Shown here: in pieces, positions 38,820 through 47,668 of the stretch
Numbering within the stretch: position 1 is the first letter of the stretch
Layout: each line of letters starts with the position of its first letter
From: Thermoplasmata archaeon
GTDB lineage: Archaea > Thermoplasmatota > Thermoplasmata > Halarchaeoplasmatales > Halarchaeoplasmataceae
Direction: 5' to 3'
Length of the DNA stretch: 57,300 nt
NCBI GenBank assembly: GCA_003551675.1
Contig: PUNG01000062.1
Location: forward strand, 1 to 57,300
The notes under the pieces: model-generated
Seen by the model: the letters and a program-made list of their open reading frames with translations, nothing else
Database searches by the model: none
What the model was told of the DNA's origin: nothing
Program-made: the position numbers and the translations under genes

Positions 38820-40034
38820 ATGTTAGGAGAAATCGGATGGTTAGGTCTGCAGATGATAGAGGGAACCACCGCATGGGTGGTCGGTCTGGTGATAATAGTG
38901 ATCATCTTTGCCATAGTGGCAGGTAGGACCGCATTTTGGATAGTACAGCCCTACGAGCAGGGGATATGGATAGTATTAGGAAACTTTAGAAAAACCCTTG
39001 AGCCCGGCGTCAGTATAGTGCATCCGTTCATCTCTGAAGTCATAAAATTAGATCTGAGGACCCAGGTATTGGATGTTCCAAGACAAGAGGTGATCACCAA
39101 AGACAATTCCCCCACCAACGTGGACGCTATAATCTACATCAAAGTCGTAGATGTAGAGAAGGCCTATTTTGAAGTCACGAATTACAAGGCCGCTACCATC
39201 AACTTGGCACAGACCACACTGAGATCGGTGATAGGTGATATGGAGTTGGATGAAATACTCTACAACAGGGAGAGGATAAACACTCATCTCAGACAGGTGT
39301 TGGACGAGGCCACCGATGCATGGGGAGTTAGAGTGGAATCTGTAGAGATAAGGGAAGTCGATCCAGTACCACAGGTCAAAGATGCCATGGAGGAACAGAC
39401 TGCAGCGGAAAGGCAGAGGAGAGCGGCTATCTTGAGAGCCGATGGAAAGAAACGCTCCGCCATACTTGAAGCAGAGGGTAACCGAAGATCGAAGATACTG
39501 AATGCCGAAGGTATGAGACAGAGCAGGATATTGAACGCTGAAGGTACCAGGATGAAAAAGATCTTGGAGGCGCAAGGTGAAGGACAAAGGCTAAGAGTGC
39601 TTTCACTAGGCGCTAATACATTGGACGAAAAAGCGTTGACCTATCTGTCTTTAGACACGCTCAAAAACATGTCTCAAGGCGAATCCACGAAGATCCTTTT
39701 CCCATTCGAAGTTACAAAACTGATGGAAGGCGCATCGAATTATCTAGGAGCCTCTAGAGAAGTACCCAGCAGGGAACCGGTGGATATTCAGTCTCTAGAA
39801 GAAATAGTCGGGAAAGCCGATGAGATCCTCGGAGAGATACCCGGTAGAACTGAGATGAAAGAAAGGATCGACGCCATCGAGAAGAAGGCAAGAGAGGAAG
39901 AAGACAAGGATAGAAAAAAGATAAGAGAACAGGCCGAAAAGAACGCCAGGGAAGTTTTAGAAGAGGTGAAAGAATCTACTGGTGATGATGAGGTTGAGAC
40001 GTGGAAGATGGACAAAGAGGAGGACGAGGAGTAA
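38820..40034 (+). CDS. SPFH/stomatin-like protein (slipin)
   Basis: FWIVQPYEQGIWIVLGNFRKTLEPGVSIVHPFI..RTQVLDVPRQEVITKDNSPTNVDAIIYIKV. Confidence 0.95.
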   Translation: MLGEIGWLGLQMIEGTTAWVVGLVIIVIIFAIVAGRTAFWIVQPYEQGIWIVLGNFRKTLEPGVSIVHPFISEVIKLDLRTQVLDVPRQEVITKDNSPTNVDAIIYIKVVDVEKAYFEVTNYKAATINLAQTTLRSVIGDMELDEILYNRERINTHLRQVLDEATDAWGVRVESVEIREVDPVPQVKDAMEEQTAAERQRRAAILRADGKKRSAILEAEGNRRSKILNAEGMRQSRILNAEGTRMKKILEAQGEGQRLRVLSLGANTLDEKALTYLSLDTLKNMSQGESTKILFPFEVTKLMEGASNYLGASREVPSREPVDIQSLEEIVGKADEILGEIPGRTEMKERIDAIEKKAREEEDKDRKKIREQAEKNAREVLEEVKESTGDDEVETWKMDKEEDEE

Positions 40035-40104
40035 AAAAACGATCTTCCTCTTTCAACACAAGGGACAACACTAAATTACATCTTTCCCTATTATCATATT
40101 CAAT

Positions 40105-40587
40105 ATGAAGAGAAATGAGACAAAAAGATATCCTAACTACATGGAGATAGACGGGAAGCGATTCACAAGAAGAACGATAGAAGTACTGCAGGGTGAAGAA
40201 GGTGTAGAAGATCTGAGAGACGAATGGATCCCCATAGCGGAGGCTTTAGACTATCCGGAAAAGTTTCCCTTCTTGGTCTCCGATATATTAGATGTAGAAA
40301 AGAGTAAAGAGCTCAGGCGGGCATTGATAAGGATCCAGATCGACGCACAGTTACAGTTGAATAGAGATCTTGATTTTTACAAAAAACAACTTTTCATCTC
40401 TGAAACCATCGAGCTCCTACTCTTCCATCGATTGAGACTTCGACCCAGACGAAAAAGAAAAAAGAAAAAAGATGACGAAGAGAAAGATGAAAAGAAAGAT
40501 TTGCAGGGGAAAGAGGCACCTGTAGATGATGAAGAGACCGATGATGAAGAGACCGACGACGAAGAGACCGACGACGAAGAGGACTGA
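40105..40587 (+). CDS. Hypothetical protein with Lys/Arg-rich stretch and acidic 5-aa tandem repeat tail
   Basis: Open frame 160 aa; tail DDEETDDEETDDEETDDEED. Confidence 0.7.
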   Translation: MKRNETKRYPNYMEIDGKRFTRRTIEVLQGEEGVEDLRDEWIPIAEALDYPEKFPFLVSDILDVEKSKELRRALIRIQIDAQLQLNRDLDFYKKQLFISETIELLLFHRLRLRPRRKRKKKKDDEEKDEKKDLQGKEAPVDDEETDDEETDDEETDDEED

Positions 40588-40661
40588 TCCAAAGAAGAAA
40601 GGAGGAAAACTGAAGTCAACGGATCGAGACTGCTACCAGATATTATCTTGAAGCTATAGAC

Positions 40662-41759
40662 CTAAGAGGGACTTTTAGCAGTTCCTTCATCTTTCTTAAT
40701 TTTCGGGAACCAATGTCGAGTTTTCAGACATATCTGTACGATTATCAGCATTATCGGTACCTCTATCAACAGACCCGTCACCGCCGTCAATGTAGCCAAA
40801 GAATCGATACCGAAGATCGTTATAGACATGGCGATAGCCACTTCGAAATGGTTGCTTGTCGCTATCTGAGCCGTCGGTGCAGCATCTTCATATGGTAGTC
40901 CTACTTTTTTAGCGGTCCAGTATGAGATGATGAACATTATCATGAATTGTATGATCAAGGGAACAGCGATCATAAGGACTATGATCGGTTGATCTAGTAT
41001 GGTTCTAGAATGAGGCGAAACTATAACAACGATGGTGAAGAGAAGCGCCAAAACCGACACGTAATGAAGTTTATCGGTGAACTGGTCGAACCATTCTCGC
41101 CCTCGCCGCTGTATAAGCTTCTTCCTGGTGACGTAACCGGCCGCGAGAGGCAGACCGATGTAGGCTAGCACACCGAAGGCTATCTGGCCCGCAGGCACTC
41201 CGACACCTTCTCCAGCAACGTCCGCTATGGGTAAGAGTATGATAGCAAGAGGGGCATAAAGCACCAGCATGGAGAGGGAATTTATCGCAGTCACCACGAT
41301 AGTATGTCCCATATTACCTCTAGAAAGATAGGACCATACCAAGACCATGGCGGTACACGGCGCTATACCCAAGAGTATCATCCCTCCGATTATAGGTCCG
41401 ATCTGATCCTGTGTCAGCCATGGAGCAAATATGACAGCAAAGAAAAACCATGCAAGGCCCGCTTTCAGGAACGGTTTTATCCCCCAGTTGAGTCCTAAAG
41501 TGGTCAGGATCGGTTTGGTCGACTTCCCCGCTCGGATGATCTTTTGGAAAGGTGTCTGGACCATTATAGGATAGATCATCAGGAAAAGGACTATCACCAC
41601 TGGAACAGAGTAACCTGAAACTTCAAAGGCCTCGAAAGTCTCCGCCAGACCTGGATATGCATTTCCCAATACTAGCGCGATCACCATGCAGATTCCGACC
41701 CAAACCGTAAGATATCTTTCGAAGAAACCGAGTTCATATCCTTCCGACATGATCAGCAC
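40662..41759 (-). CDS. acr3: ACR3-family arsenite efflux transporter
   Basis: RYLTVWVGICMVIALVLGNAYPGLAETFEAFEVSGYSVPVVIVLFLMIYPIMVQ; LLGIAPCTAMVLVWSYLSRG; TSNHFEVAIAMSITIFG. Confidence 0.94.
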   Translation of the reverse strand: MLIMSEGYELGFFERYLTVWVGICMVIALVLGNAYPGLAETFEAFEVSGYSVPVVIVLFLMIYPIMVQTPFQKIIRAGKSTKPILTTLGLNWGIKPFLKAGLAWFFFAVIFAPWLTQDQIGPIIGGMILLGIAPCTAMVLVWSYLSRGNMGHTIVVTAINSLSMLVLYAPLAIILLPIADVAGEGVGVPAGQIAFGVLAYIGLPLAAGYVTRKKLIQRRGREWFDQFTDKLHYVSVLALLFTIVVIVSPHSRTILDQPIIVLMIAVPLIIQFMIMFIISYWTAKKVGLPYEDAAPTAQIATSNHFEVAIAMSITIFGIDSLATLTAVTGLLIEVPIMLIIVQICLKTRHWFPKIKKDEGTAKSPS

Positions 41760-42028
41760 CTTTTTTCCAATCTATCTCCCAGCTCTTTTCCTTTCTCTAA
41801 TATCTCTATTATCTCGGGTTCTGAAACTTTGTAATAGATACGTTTCCCCTTTCTTTTCTTCTCGATGAGGCCGCAGTCGTACAGATCCTTTAGATGATGG
41901 CTGGTCAGCGATTGTTCTAGGTCCAAACATTCAGCTATCTCGTTAACGCACTTTTCCTCCTTCCCTATGCAGTAAAGTATCTTTCTTCGATTGGCATTGT
42001 TTAGGCACTTGTATAAATGACCGTTCAT
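41753..42028 (-). CDS. arsR: ArsR-family transcriptional regulator
   Basis: Winged HTH: CVNEIAECLDLEQSLTSHHLKDLYDCGLIEKKRKGKRIYYKV; overlaps acr3. Confidence 0.93.
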   Translation of the reverse strand: MNGHLYKCLNNANRRKILYCIGKEEKCVNEIAECLDLEQSLTSHHLKDLYDCGLIEKKRKGKRIYYKVSEPEIIEILEKGKELGDRLEKRC

Positions 42029-42031
42029 ATG

Positions 42032-42052
42032 AATAACATATCATATGTTATT
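42032..42052. promoter_or_regulatory. Perfect palindrome AATAACATAT-C-ATATGTTATT, candidate ArsR operator
   Basis: 10-bp arms, 1-bp centre, 3 nt upstream of arsR ATG. Confidence 0.75.
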
Positions 42053-42098
42053 AAAAAATCTTTTGGTGCTCATGCAAGTGTAAATAAGTCATCTTGGA

Positions 42099-43118
42099 TC
42101 AAACTATCCTGTGTCCAAACACCTCGACATCCTCTTTTTTTATCAGATACATGGTACTCCCAGCAGATACTAAAAGAGGAAACCAGAATGTTATCGCCCT
42201 TGCTAATAAGGCTATAGCCATGCCCTCGGCAAAAAGGAAACCGTTCAGTCTCAAAACGAGCGCCATGCTTCCTTCGAAAGTGCCGAGACCGCCGGGCGTT
42301 ATGGGTAACATACTGACCAGATATGCGGCGTAGGTAACGACCACTGCAAGAAGAAAACTGATCTGGATTCCAAGAACGTGTGCGGTCACATAGATCTTTA
42401 AAGGATACAATACCCAAACCAAGAGAGAGACCATAAAAAGACTGTTGCGGGTCTTAGGCGTGAGGATATTTTGGGTCGAATTTGAAGCTCTTTGAACAAA
42501 ACAAACCGCTGCTCTGAATTTGCCGTATAACTTATCAAAACCTGAAGGTCCGATATCTAGATGTTCCGGCAATCCTCTACTTTTTCCTTCATGATAGATG
42601 AGTAAAAAAAGAAGAAACGTGATAACAGCTAACAAGGCGAAAGAAGCGTAGACGAGAAAAGGCATAGTATAGAAGAAGGAAGTTAGCACTAGAGTCAAAA
42701 GACACAATAGAAGAAAAGGAACTAACGATATGTACTTGTGAGCTAAAAGTAAAGAAGTCAGCTTTTCATAGCCTATACCTCTGAGATGATTAAAAAGATA
42801 AAGCTTGGTGACTTCACCTCCCATCTTGGACGAGGGGGTCACGCTTTCGACAAAACCGCCTGTCTGATTTATCAAAAAAATTTTACTGAAAGGTATCTTC
42901 TCCGCACTTTCTCTGAACAGATAATACCATTGATAAGAAGTCAAAGAAAGAGTGATCAATTGAAGGGAACAGAGTGATACGATAAAGAGTAACAATATAA
43001 AGATATCTAAGTTCGATAAGATGGATACGATCTCTCCAAAACCGCTGATGATCGTTATGAAGGTTAGGAGAATTATACCAAAAACCCATAACAACAGTTT
43101 TTTATTCATGATCTTCAC
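42099..43118 (-). CDS. UPF0104/LPG-synthase-TM-like flippase-family membrane protein
   Basis: Multi-TM; VESVTPSSKMGGEVTKLYLF and LVSMLPITPGGLGTFEGSM signatures. Confidence 0.88.
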   Translation of the reverse strand: MKIMNKKLLLWVFGIILLTFITIISGFGEIVSILSNLDIFILLLFIVSLCSLQLITLSLTSYQWYYLFRESAEKIPFSKIFLINQTGGFVESVTPSSKMGGEVTKLYLFNHLRGIGYEKLTSLLLAHKYISLVPFLLLCLLTLVLTSFFYTMPFLVYASFALLAVITFLLFLLIYHEGKSRGLPEHLDIGPSGFDKLYGKFRAAVCFVQRASNSTQNILTPKTRNSLFMVSLLVWVLYPLKIYVTAHVLGIQISFLLAVVVTYAAYLVSMLPITPGGLGTFEGSMALVLRLNGFLFAEGMAIALLARAITFWFPLLVSAGSTMYLIKKEDVEVFGHRIV

Positions 43119-43119
43119 T

Positions 43120-43659
43120 TTAATGATCGAATAGGACTGATCTATTGAAGGTCAACATATTATGTTTCACTTCACCTTTAGGTTCACGATCAGGTATTTC
43201 GCCGTATGTATCTTCGAACCTTTTTCTCGGTGCGCGCACGATAACGGGACCATTTCTTTCAAAAAGCAAGTTTTCCACAACCCGTAGCTTCGGCTCGACT
43301 TGGAGAGCGACCAAAGCCTTATCGAAGTGCACGGGAACATCTTCCATGCAGTCGTCTTTCAAAAAATGTATCCGGTGGGATAACCCCATAGACTGGACTA
43401 ATTTTTTCCCTCTAATCAACGCCGTTTTATCTTTATCTACAGCGTAAACTTCGGCACCACTGACCTCTGCTAAGTGAACTGCGGTAAAAGGTAGTGCGCC
43501 GCAGCCGAGGTTCAAAATCGTATCGTTCGAAGAGATATCTCCTAGTTTTATCTCCCTTTTCACCACGTTTTCGTATGGTGCTGCGTACAACCTGAACAGG
43601 GAATGATTATCGTGAAGGACTTTTTCTAAAGACGCGGTAAATCGCTGTATCGCTTTCAT
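43120..43659 (-). CDS. Nicotianamine-synthase-like / SAM-dependent Rossmann protein
   Basis: LNLGCGALPFTAVHLAEVSGAEVYAVDKDKTALIRGKKLVQ; GCGxLPxT resembles the NAS GSGPLPLT motif. Confidence 0.7.
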   Translation of the reverse strand: MKAIQRFTASLEKVLHDNHSLFRLYAAPYENVVKREIKLGDISSNDTILNLGCGALPFTAVHLAEVSGAEVYAVDKDKTALIRGKKLVQSMGLSHRIHFLKDDCMEDVPVHFDKALVALQVEPKLRVVENLLFERNGPVIVRAPRKRFEDTYGEIPDREPKGEVKHNMLTFNRSVLFDH

Positions 43660-43693
43660 GTATGAGTATATTTACCTATCATGCATTTAAATC

Positions 43694-43709
43694 TTTAGGT
43701 TAACCTAAA
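43694..43709. promoter_or_regulatory. Perfect 16-bp palindrome TTTAGGTTAACCTAAA, DtxR/IdeR-like iron box
   Basis: In the divergent intergenic region between the two NAS-like genes; matches half-site TTAGGTTA; abuts TATA-like CTTTATAA. Confidence 0.8.
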
Positions 43710-43743
43710 CTTTATAAACCTCCTCTCTTTTACCCTTGTTAAC

Positions 43744-44556
43744 ATGGTCACACCATCGGAAAGCTTTGAGAGCGCAGATAAAAAGATGATAAAATCCATC
43801 GAAAAGCTCGGTTGTCGTTTCAAAAAATTCGGTAGCATTTATCACAAAGTCTTCTATGAAGATGTTATCGAGAAGGAGCTTGAACTTGCAGAATTAAAGA
43901 GCGATGCGGATATAATAGTGGTAGGATGCGGCCCTTTTCCTATGACCGTTCAAAATCTAGCCGAAAAAGGTTTCAACGTCACCGGTTTGGATCGAGATCC
44001 GAGTGCGATCCGGCATTCTAAAGAGATGTTGGCTGATGTCGAATTTATCTTGGACGACGGACGAAACATCGATTACTCAGATTACGATGCTGTCTGGATC
44101 CCCTTCCATGTAGAACCCAAGGACGATATCTTGTGTAATATATTCAAAGAGATAAAGCTCGGTGGAAAGGTCGTTTATAGAGTCCCCAAAAACCATCTTA
44201 AATGCTTTTACCGCTCCGTGGATCCCTCGGCATACACAAAAAAACACTGCTGCGTTGACCAGAGTATGGGTAAAAGATCCATCGTGGCCGTTAAGGAAAA
44301 GAAGTGTAGGCAAAACTGTAATGAGAGCAAAAGATCCCCTATCTCCTGCCGTTCTTTAAAAACGGTAAAGATCGGTGAGGAAGCTAAGGTCCTATCCTGT
44401 CCTAAACATTCCTGTTTGAACGCTTTGGGTATCAGAGAGGGAAAAAGAGTCAAGATGAAAAGTAGACAACCTTTAGGTGGGCCGCTTCTCGTCTCTGTTG
44501 AGGGTAGAGAGGCCGCCATAGACAGAGACATCGCAGGAAACATAGCAGTGGCGTGA
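43744..44556 (+). CDS. Nicotianamine-synthase-like/SAM-dependent domain fused to C-terminal FeoA domain
   Basis: IIVVGCGPFPMTVQNLAEKGFNVTGLDRDPSAIRHSKEML; Cys-rich linker; FeoA-like SLKTVKIGEEAKVLSCPKHSCLNALGIREGKRVKMKSRQPLGGPLLVSVEGREAAIDRDIAGNIAV. Confidence 0.82.
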   Translation: MVTPSESFESADKKMIKSIEKLGCRFKKFGSIYHKVFYEDVIEKELELAELKSDADIIVVGCGPFPMTVQNLAEKGFNVTGLDRDPSAIRHSKEMLADVEFILDDGRNIDYSDYDAVWIPFHVEPKDDILCNIFKEIKLGGKVVYRVPKNHLKCFYRSVDPSAYTKKHCCVDQSMGKRSIVAVKEKKCRQNCNESKRSPISCRSLKTVKIGEEAKVLSCPKHSCLNALGIREGKRVKMKSRQPLGGPLLVSVEGREAAIDRDIAGNIAVA

Positions 44557-44565
44557 GGACCTTTT

Positions 44566-46254
44566 ATGGAAGTACTTCTGATAGGACCTCCAAATGTAGG
44601 AAAAAGTGTTCTTTTCAATCGTTTGACCGGCTTAGATGTAGGCATGGCAAATTATCCCGGTACTACGGTGGATTTTAAAAAGGGAAAAGCTACGGCCGGT
44701 GAAAAAGAGTACGAACTCATCGATGTTCCCGGCACCTATTCTTTAGACGCCTCTAATCAGGCGGAACGTATAGCGGTGGAGATGTTAGAGGTTGACCCTG
44801 CCGGAGTCGTGTGTGTTCTTGACGCTAAAAATTTAGAGAGCAGCCTATATCTCCTCATGCAGGTTCTAGAGAAAGATATCCCTACTGTTGCAGTGATAAA
44901 CAGGGTAGACCTGATAGAAGAAAGTCTTGACGTCGAATATCTATCCAAAACGATGGATATACCTGTGATCACAACGGTTGCAACCAAGGGACGTGGCATC
45001 GGCAAATTGAAGGAATCGATCAACGATCTGGTGGAAGGAAAAATAGATACCAGTCGTAAAGAAAACAAAGCTGACTGGGATCTAGCCGAAGATCTGGATA
45101 AAAATGTAAAAAAAGGGTCTAAAGACGACTATAAAAGTAGAAAGAACCGTTGGAGCGATCTTCTAGTAAAACCTTTTCCTGGGATACCTTTAGCTTTTTT
45201 GATATTAGGTTTGATGTTCCTTTTGGTTATAGGTGCTGGCTTAGCGATGAGACGATTCATATTTTTACCTTTTTTTGATAGTGTTATATTTCCGCCAATC
45301 ATAGCAGCAGTAGAACGTTTTACAGCCGAGGGCACTGTTCGAAATATACTGGTAGGGGAGTATGGATTTTTGATCAAAGCCATCGAATGGCCCATCGGCC
45401 TTGTGTTGCCGTATATAATTTCTTTCTACACCGCTTTAAGCATATTGGAGGATAGTGGGTATATGCCTAGACTGGCTGTACTATTGGATGGTCTGTTCAC
45501 CAAGATGGGACTCTCCGGTTCCGCCATAATACCTCTTCTACTGGGTTACGGGTGCGCCATCCCTTCTATTATGTCTACAAGGACCATGACCGATAAAAAG
45601 AAAAAGATGATTGTATCCGCGATGGTCTGCTTATCGGTACCGTGTGTAGCCCAGTCCGGTGCCTTTATCGCTCTTCTGGCCGAGCGTTCCATCATGTTGG
45701 TGTTTCTGATATTCTTGTTTTCTTTGAGCGCAGCTTTTTTATCCGGTCTGTTACTAGGTAAATTATTCAAAGTCGAAAAAACTCCCATGATACAGGAGGT
45801 ACCAGAACTTCTAGTTCCCGACTGGAAGATGTTTGGAAAAAAGTTATGGATAAGGGTAAAGCACTTTCTTACCAACGGCGCGGTTCCGATGATATATATC
45901 ATCGGAGCTGCCGCCGTTCTCTACGAAACAGGTATACTAGCCCACATAGGCATGTTATTGGAGCCATTGGTAACGGGATGGCTTGGTCTACCTTCCGAGG
46001 CGTCCACCCCTCTCATACTAGGAATATTTAGAAGAGAACTAGCGGTACTACCTCTGTTGGAGATGAACCTTACCAACCTGCAGCTCTTCGTGGGTGCTGT
46101 GATAGCCCTCTTTTACGTACCGTGTGTGGCGGTTTTAGGTGTGATCGCAAAAGAGTTCGGTGCTAAGGTTTCCGCGGGCATCTTGGCTTTTACCGTTATA
46201 TTTTCCATGTTGATCGGCGGTTTGATATTTCAGATAGGAAGCATCTTACTTTAG
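44566..46254 (+). CDS. feoB: Ferrous iron transporter FeoB
   Basis: GPPNVGKSVLFNRLTG, NYPGTTVD, DVPGTYSL G-domain motifs; Gate motifs LLLGYGCAIPSIMSTRT, FYVPCVAVLGV. Confidence 0.97.
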   Translation: MEVLLIGPPNVGKSVLFNRLTGLDVGMANYPGTTVDFKKGKATAGEKEYELIDVPGTYSLDASNQAERIAVEMLEVDPAGVVCVLDAKNLESSLYLLMQVLEKDIPTVAVINRVDLIEESLDVEYLSKTMDIPVITTVATKGRGIGKLKESINDLVEGKIDTSRKENKADWDLAEDLDKNVKKGSKDDYKSRKNRWSDLLVKPFPGIPLAFLILGLMFLLVIGAGLAMRRFIFLPFFDSVIFPPIIAAVERFTAEGTVRNILVGEYGFLIKAIEWPIGLVLPYIISFYTALSILEDSGYMPRLAVLLDGLFTKMGLSGSAIIPLLLGYGCAIPSIMSTRTMTDKKKKMIVSAMVCLSVPCVAQSGAFIALLAERSIMLVFLIFLFSLSAAFLSGLLLGKLFKVEKTPMIQEVPELLVPDWKMFGKKLWIRVKHFLTNGAVPMIYIIGAAAVLYETGILAHIGMLLEPLVTGWLGLPSEASTPLILGIFRRELAVLPLLEMNLTNLQLFVGAVIALFYVPCVAVLGVIAKEFGAKVSAGILAFTVIFSMLIGGLIFQIGSILL

Positions 46255-46327
46255 CTATGAACATCTATTTGATGTGATCATCTTCGATAGCCTTGGAAAA
46301 AGTAAAAAAAGAAAAGGGTTAGCTTGA

Positions 46328-47668
46328 TCAATCCACTATCTCATCCACTATCTCTTCGGACCTGCCCAGATACTCTTCGGGATCGAACATTTCTTCCAAC
46401 TCCACTTCAGAGGTGACTTCCATCACATCTTCTTTTTCCATGAGTTTTTCTTTTAGCGGTTTTCCTTCCGCCCTAGCTTCCATGGCCGCTTCCCGCATGA
46501 TCTCATGAGCTTCCTGCCTGCTAAGACCTTTTTCCGTGAGATGGATCATGACGGCTTCAGCCATCACGAGACCGTCGCTCATATCTATGTTCTTTCTCAT
46601 GTTCTCAGGAAAAACTTTCAAGTTTTTGAACAGCTTCTCGCTCTTGTTCAATATATCGTCTAAGAGGACTAAAACATGGGCAACGGTGATCCTCTCGGAA
46701 GAAGAGTTCGTAAGGTCGCGTTCATGCCAAAGTATCATGTTCTCATAAGTAGGTGCGACAAAACCTCTCAGGGTTCTGGCTAGCCCACATATATTTTCCG
46801 CCAAGATAGGATTCTTCTTATGGGCCATGGTCGAACTACCGACTTGCTTTTCCGTTTCGAAGGATTCAGCCGCTTCCATTATCTCCGGTCTTTGAAGATT
46901 TCGCACCTCGGTGGAAAACTTCTGCAGTGAAGCGGAAACATTGGCGGCAAAAGAGATCAATTCCGCATACCTGTCACGACCGACTATCTGCCCCGTAGCT
47001 TTATCGATCCCCAAGCCGAGGTCGTTCATGACCAGCTCTTGCAACTCTTTTGCGTCCTGGCCAAAGGCGGCACCGGTTCCTACCGCGCCGCCCATCTTAC
47101 CTACAAGGATTCTTTTTTTAGCCTCTTCTAACCTTTCTATATGTCTATCTATCTCAGAGACGTAAACCGCCAGTTTTAACCCGAAGGTCATGGGTACGGC
47201 GTGCTGAGCATGGGTCCTACCTATCATCACCGTACTTTTGTGCTCTTTTGCTCTTGCGGAGAGGGTCCTTCTCAACTCTTTAAGGTCCTCTTCGAGCACC
47301 TCAACGGCTTCCTTGAGCTGTAACGCCATACCGGTATCTATTATATCGTTGGAAGTGGCACCCAAGTGGATATACTTCTCGGCGTCACCACATTCTTCGC
47401 CCAAAACTTTCACTAGAGCCATTATGTCGTGCTTCGTCTCCTCTTTCTCCACTCTCTCGATCTCTTCCCACTCGATTATTTTCGTTGTTGCGTTTTCGGT
47501 TATTATCTCCGCAGCTTCTTCAGGTATATTTCCAAGTTCCGCGTGAGCTCTCGCTAGAGCGGCTTCAACTTTCAACAGTTTGTCCGTTTTATTTTCTTTA
47601 CTGAATACGGACTTCATCTCGTTTCTGCCGTACCTGTAGTCCAACGGGCATACCAACATGTCTCTCAC
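46328..47668 (-). CDS. purB: Adenylosuccinate lyase
   Basis: GRTHAQHAVPMTFGLKLAVY, QVGSSTMAHKKNPI signature. Confidence 0.96.
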   Translation of the reverse strand: MRDMLVCPLDYRYGRNEMKSVFSKENKTDKLLKVEAALARAHAELGNIPEEAAEIITENATTKIIEWEEIERVEKEETKHDIMALVKVLGEECGDAEKYIHLGATSNDIIDTGMALQLKEAVEVLEEDLKELRRTLSARAKEHKSTVMIGRTHAQHAVPMTFGLKLAVYVSEIDRHIERLEEAKKRILVGKMGGAVGTGAAFGQDAKELQELVMNDLGLGIDKATGQIVGRDRYAELISFAANVSASLQKFSTEVRNLQRPEIMEAAESFETEKQVGSSTMAHKKNPILAENICGLARTLRGFVAPTYENMILWHERDLTNSSSERITVAHVLVLLDDILNKSEKLFKNLKVFPENMRKNIDMSDGLVMAEAVMIHLTEKGLSRQEAHEIMREAAMEARAEGKPLKEKLMEKEDVMEVTSEVELEEMFDPEEYLGRSEEIVDEIVD

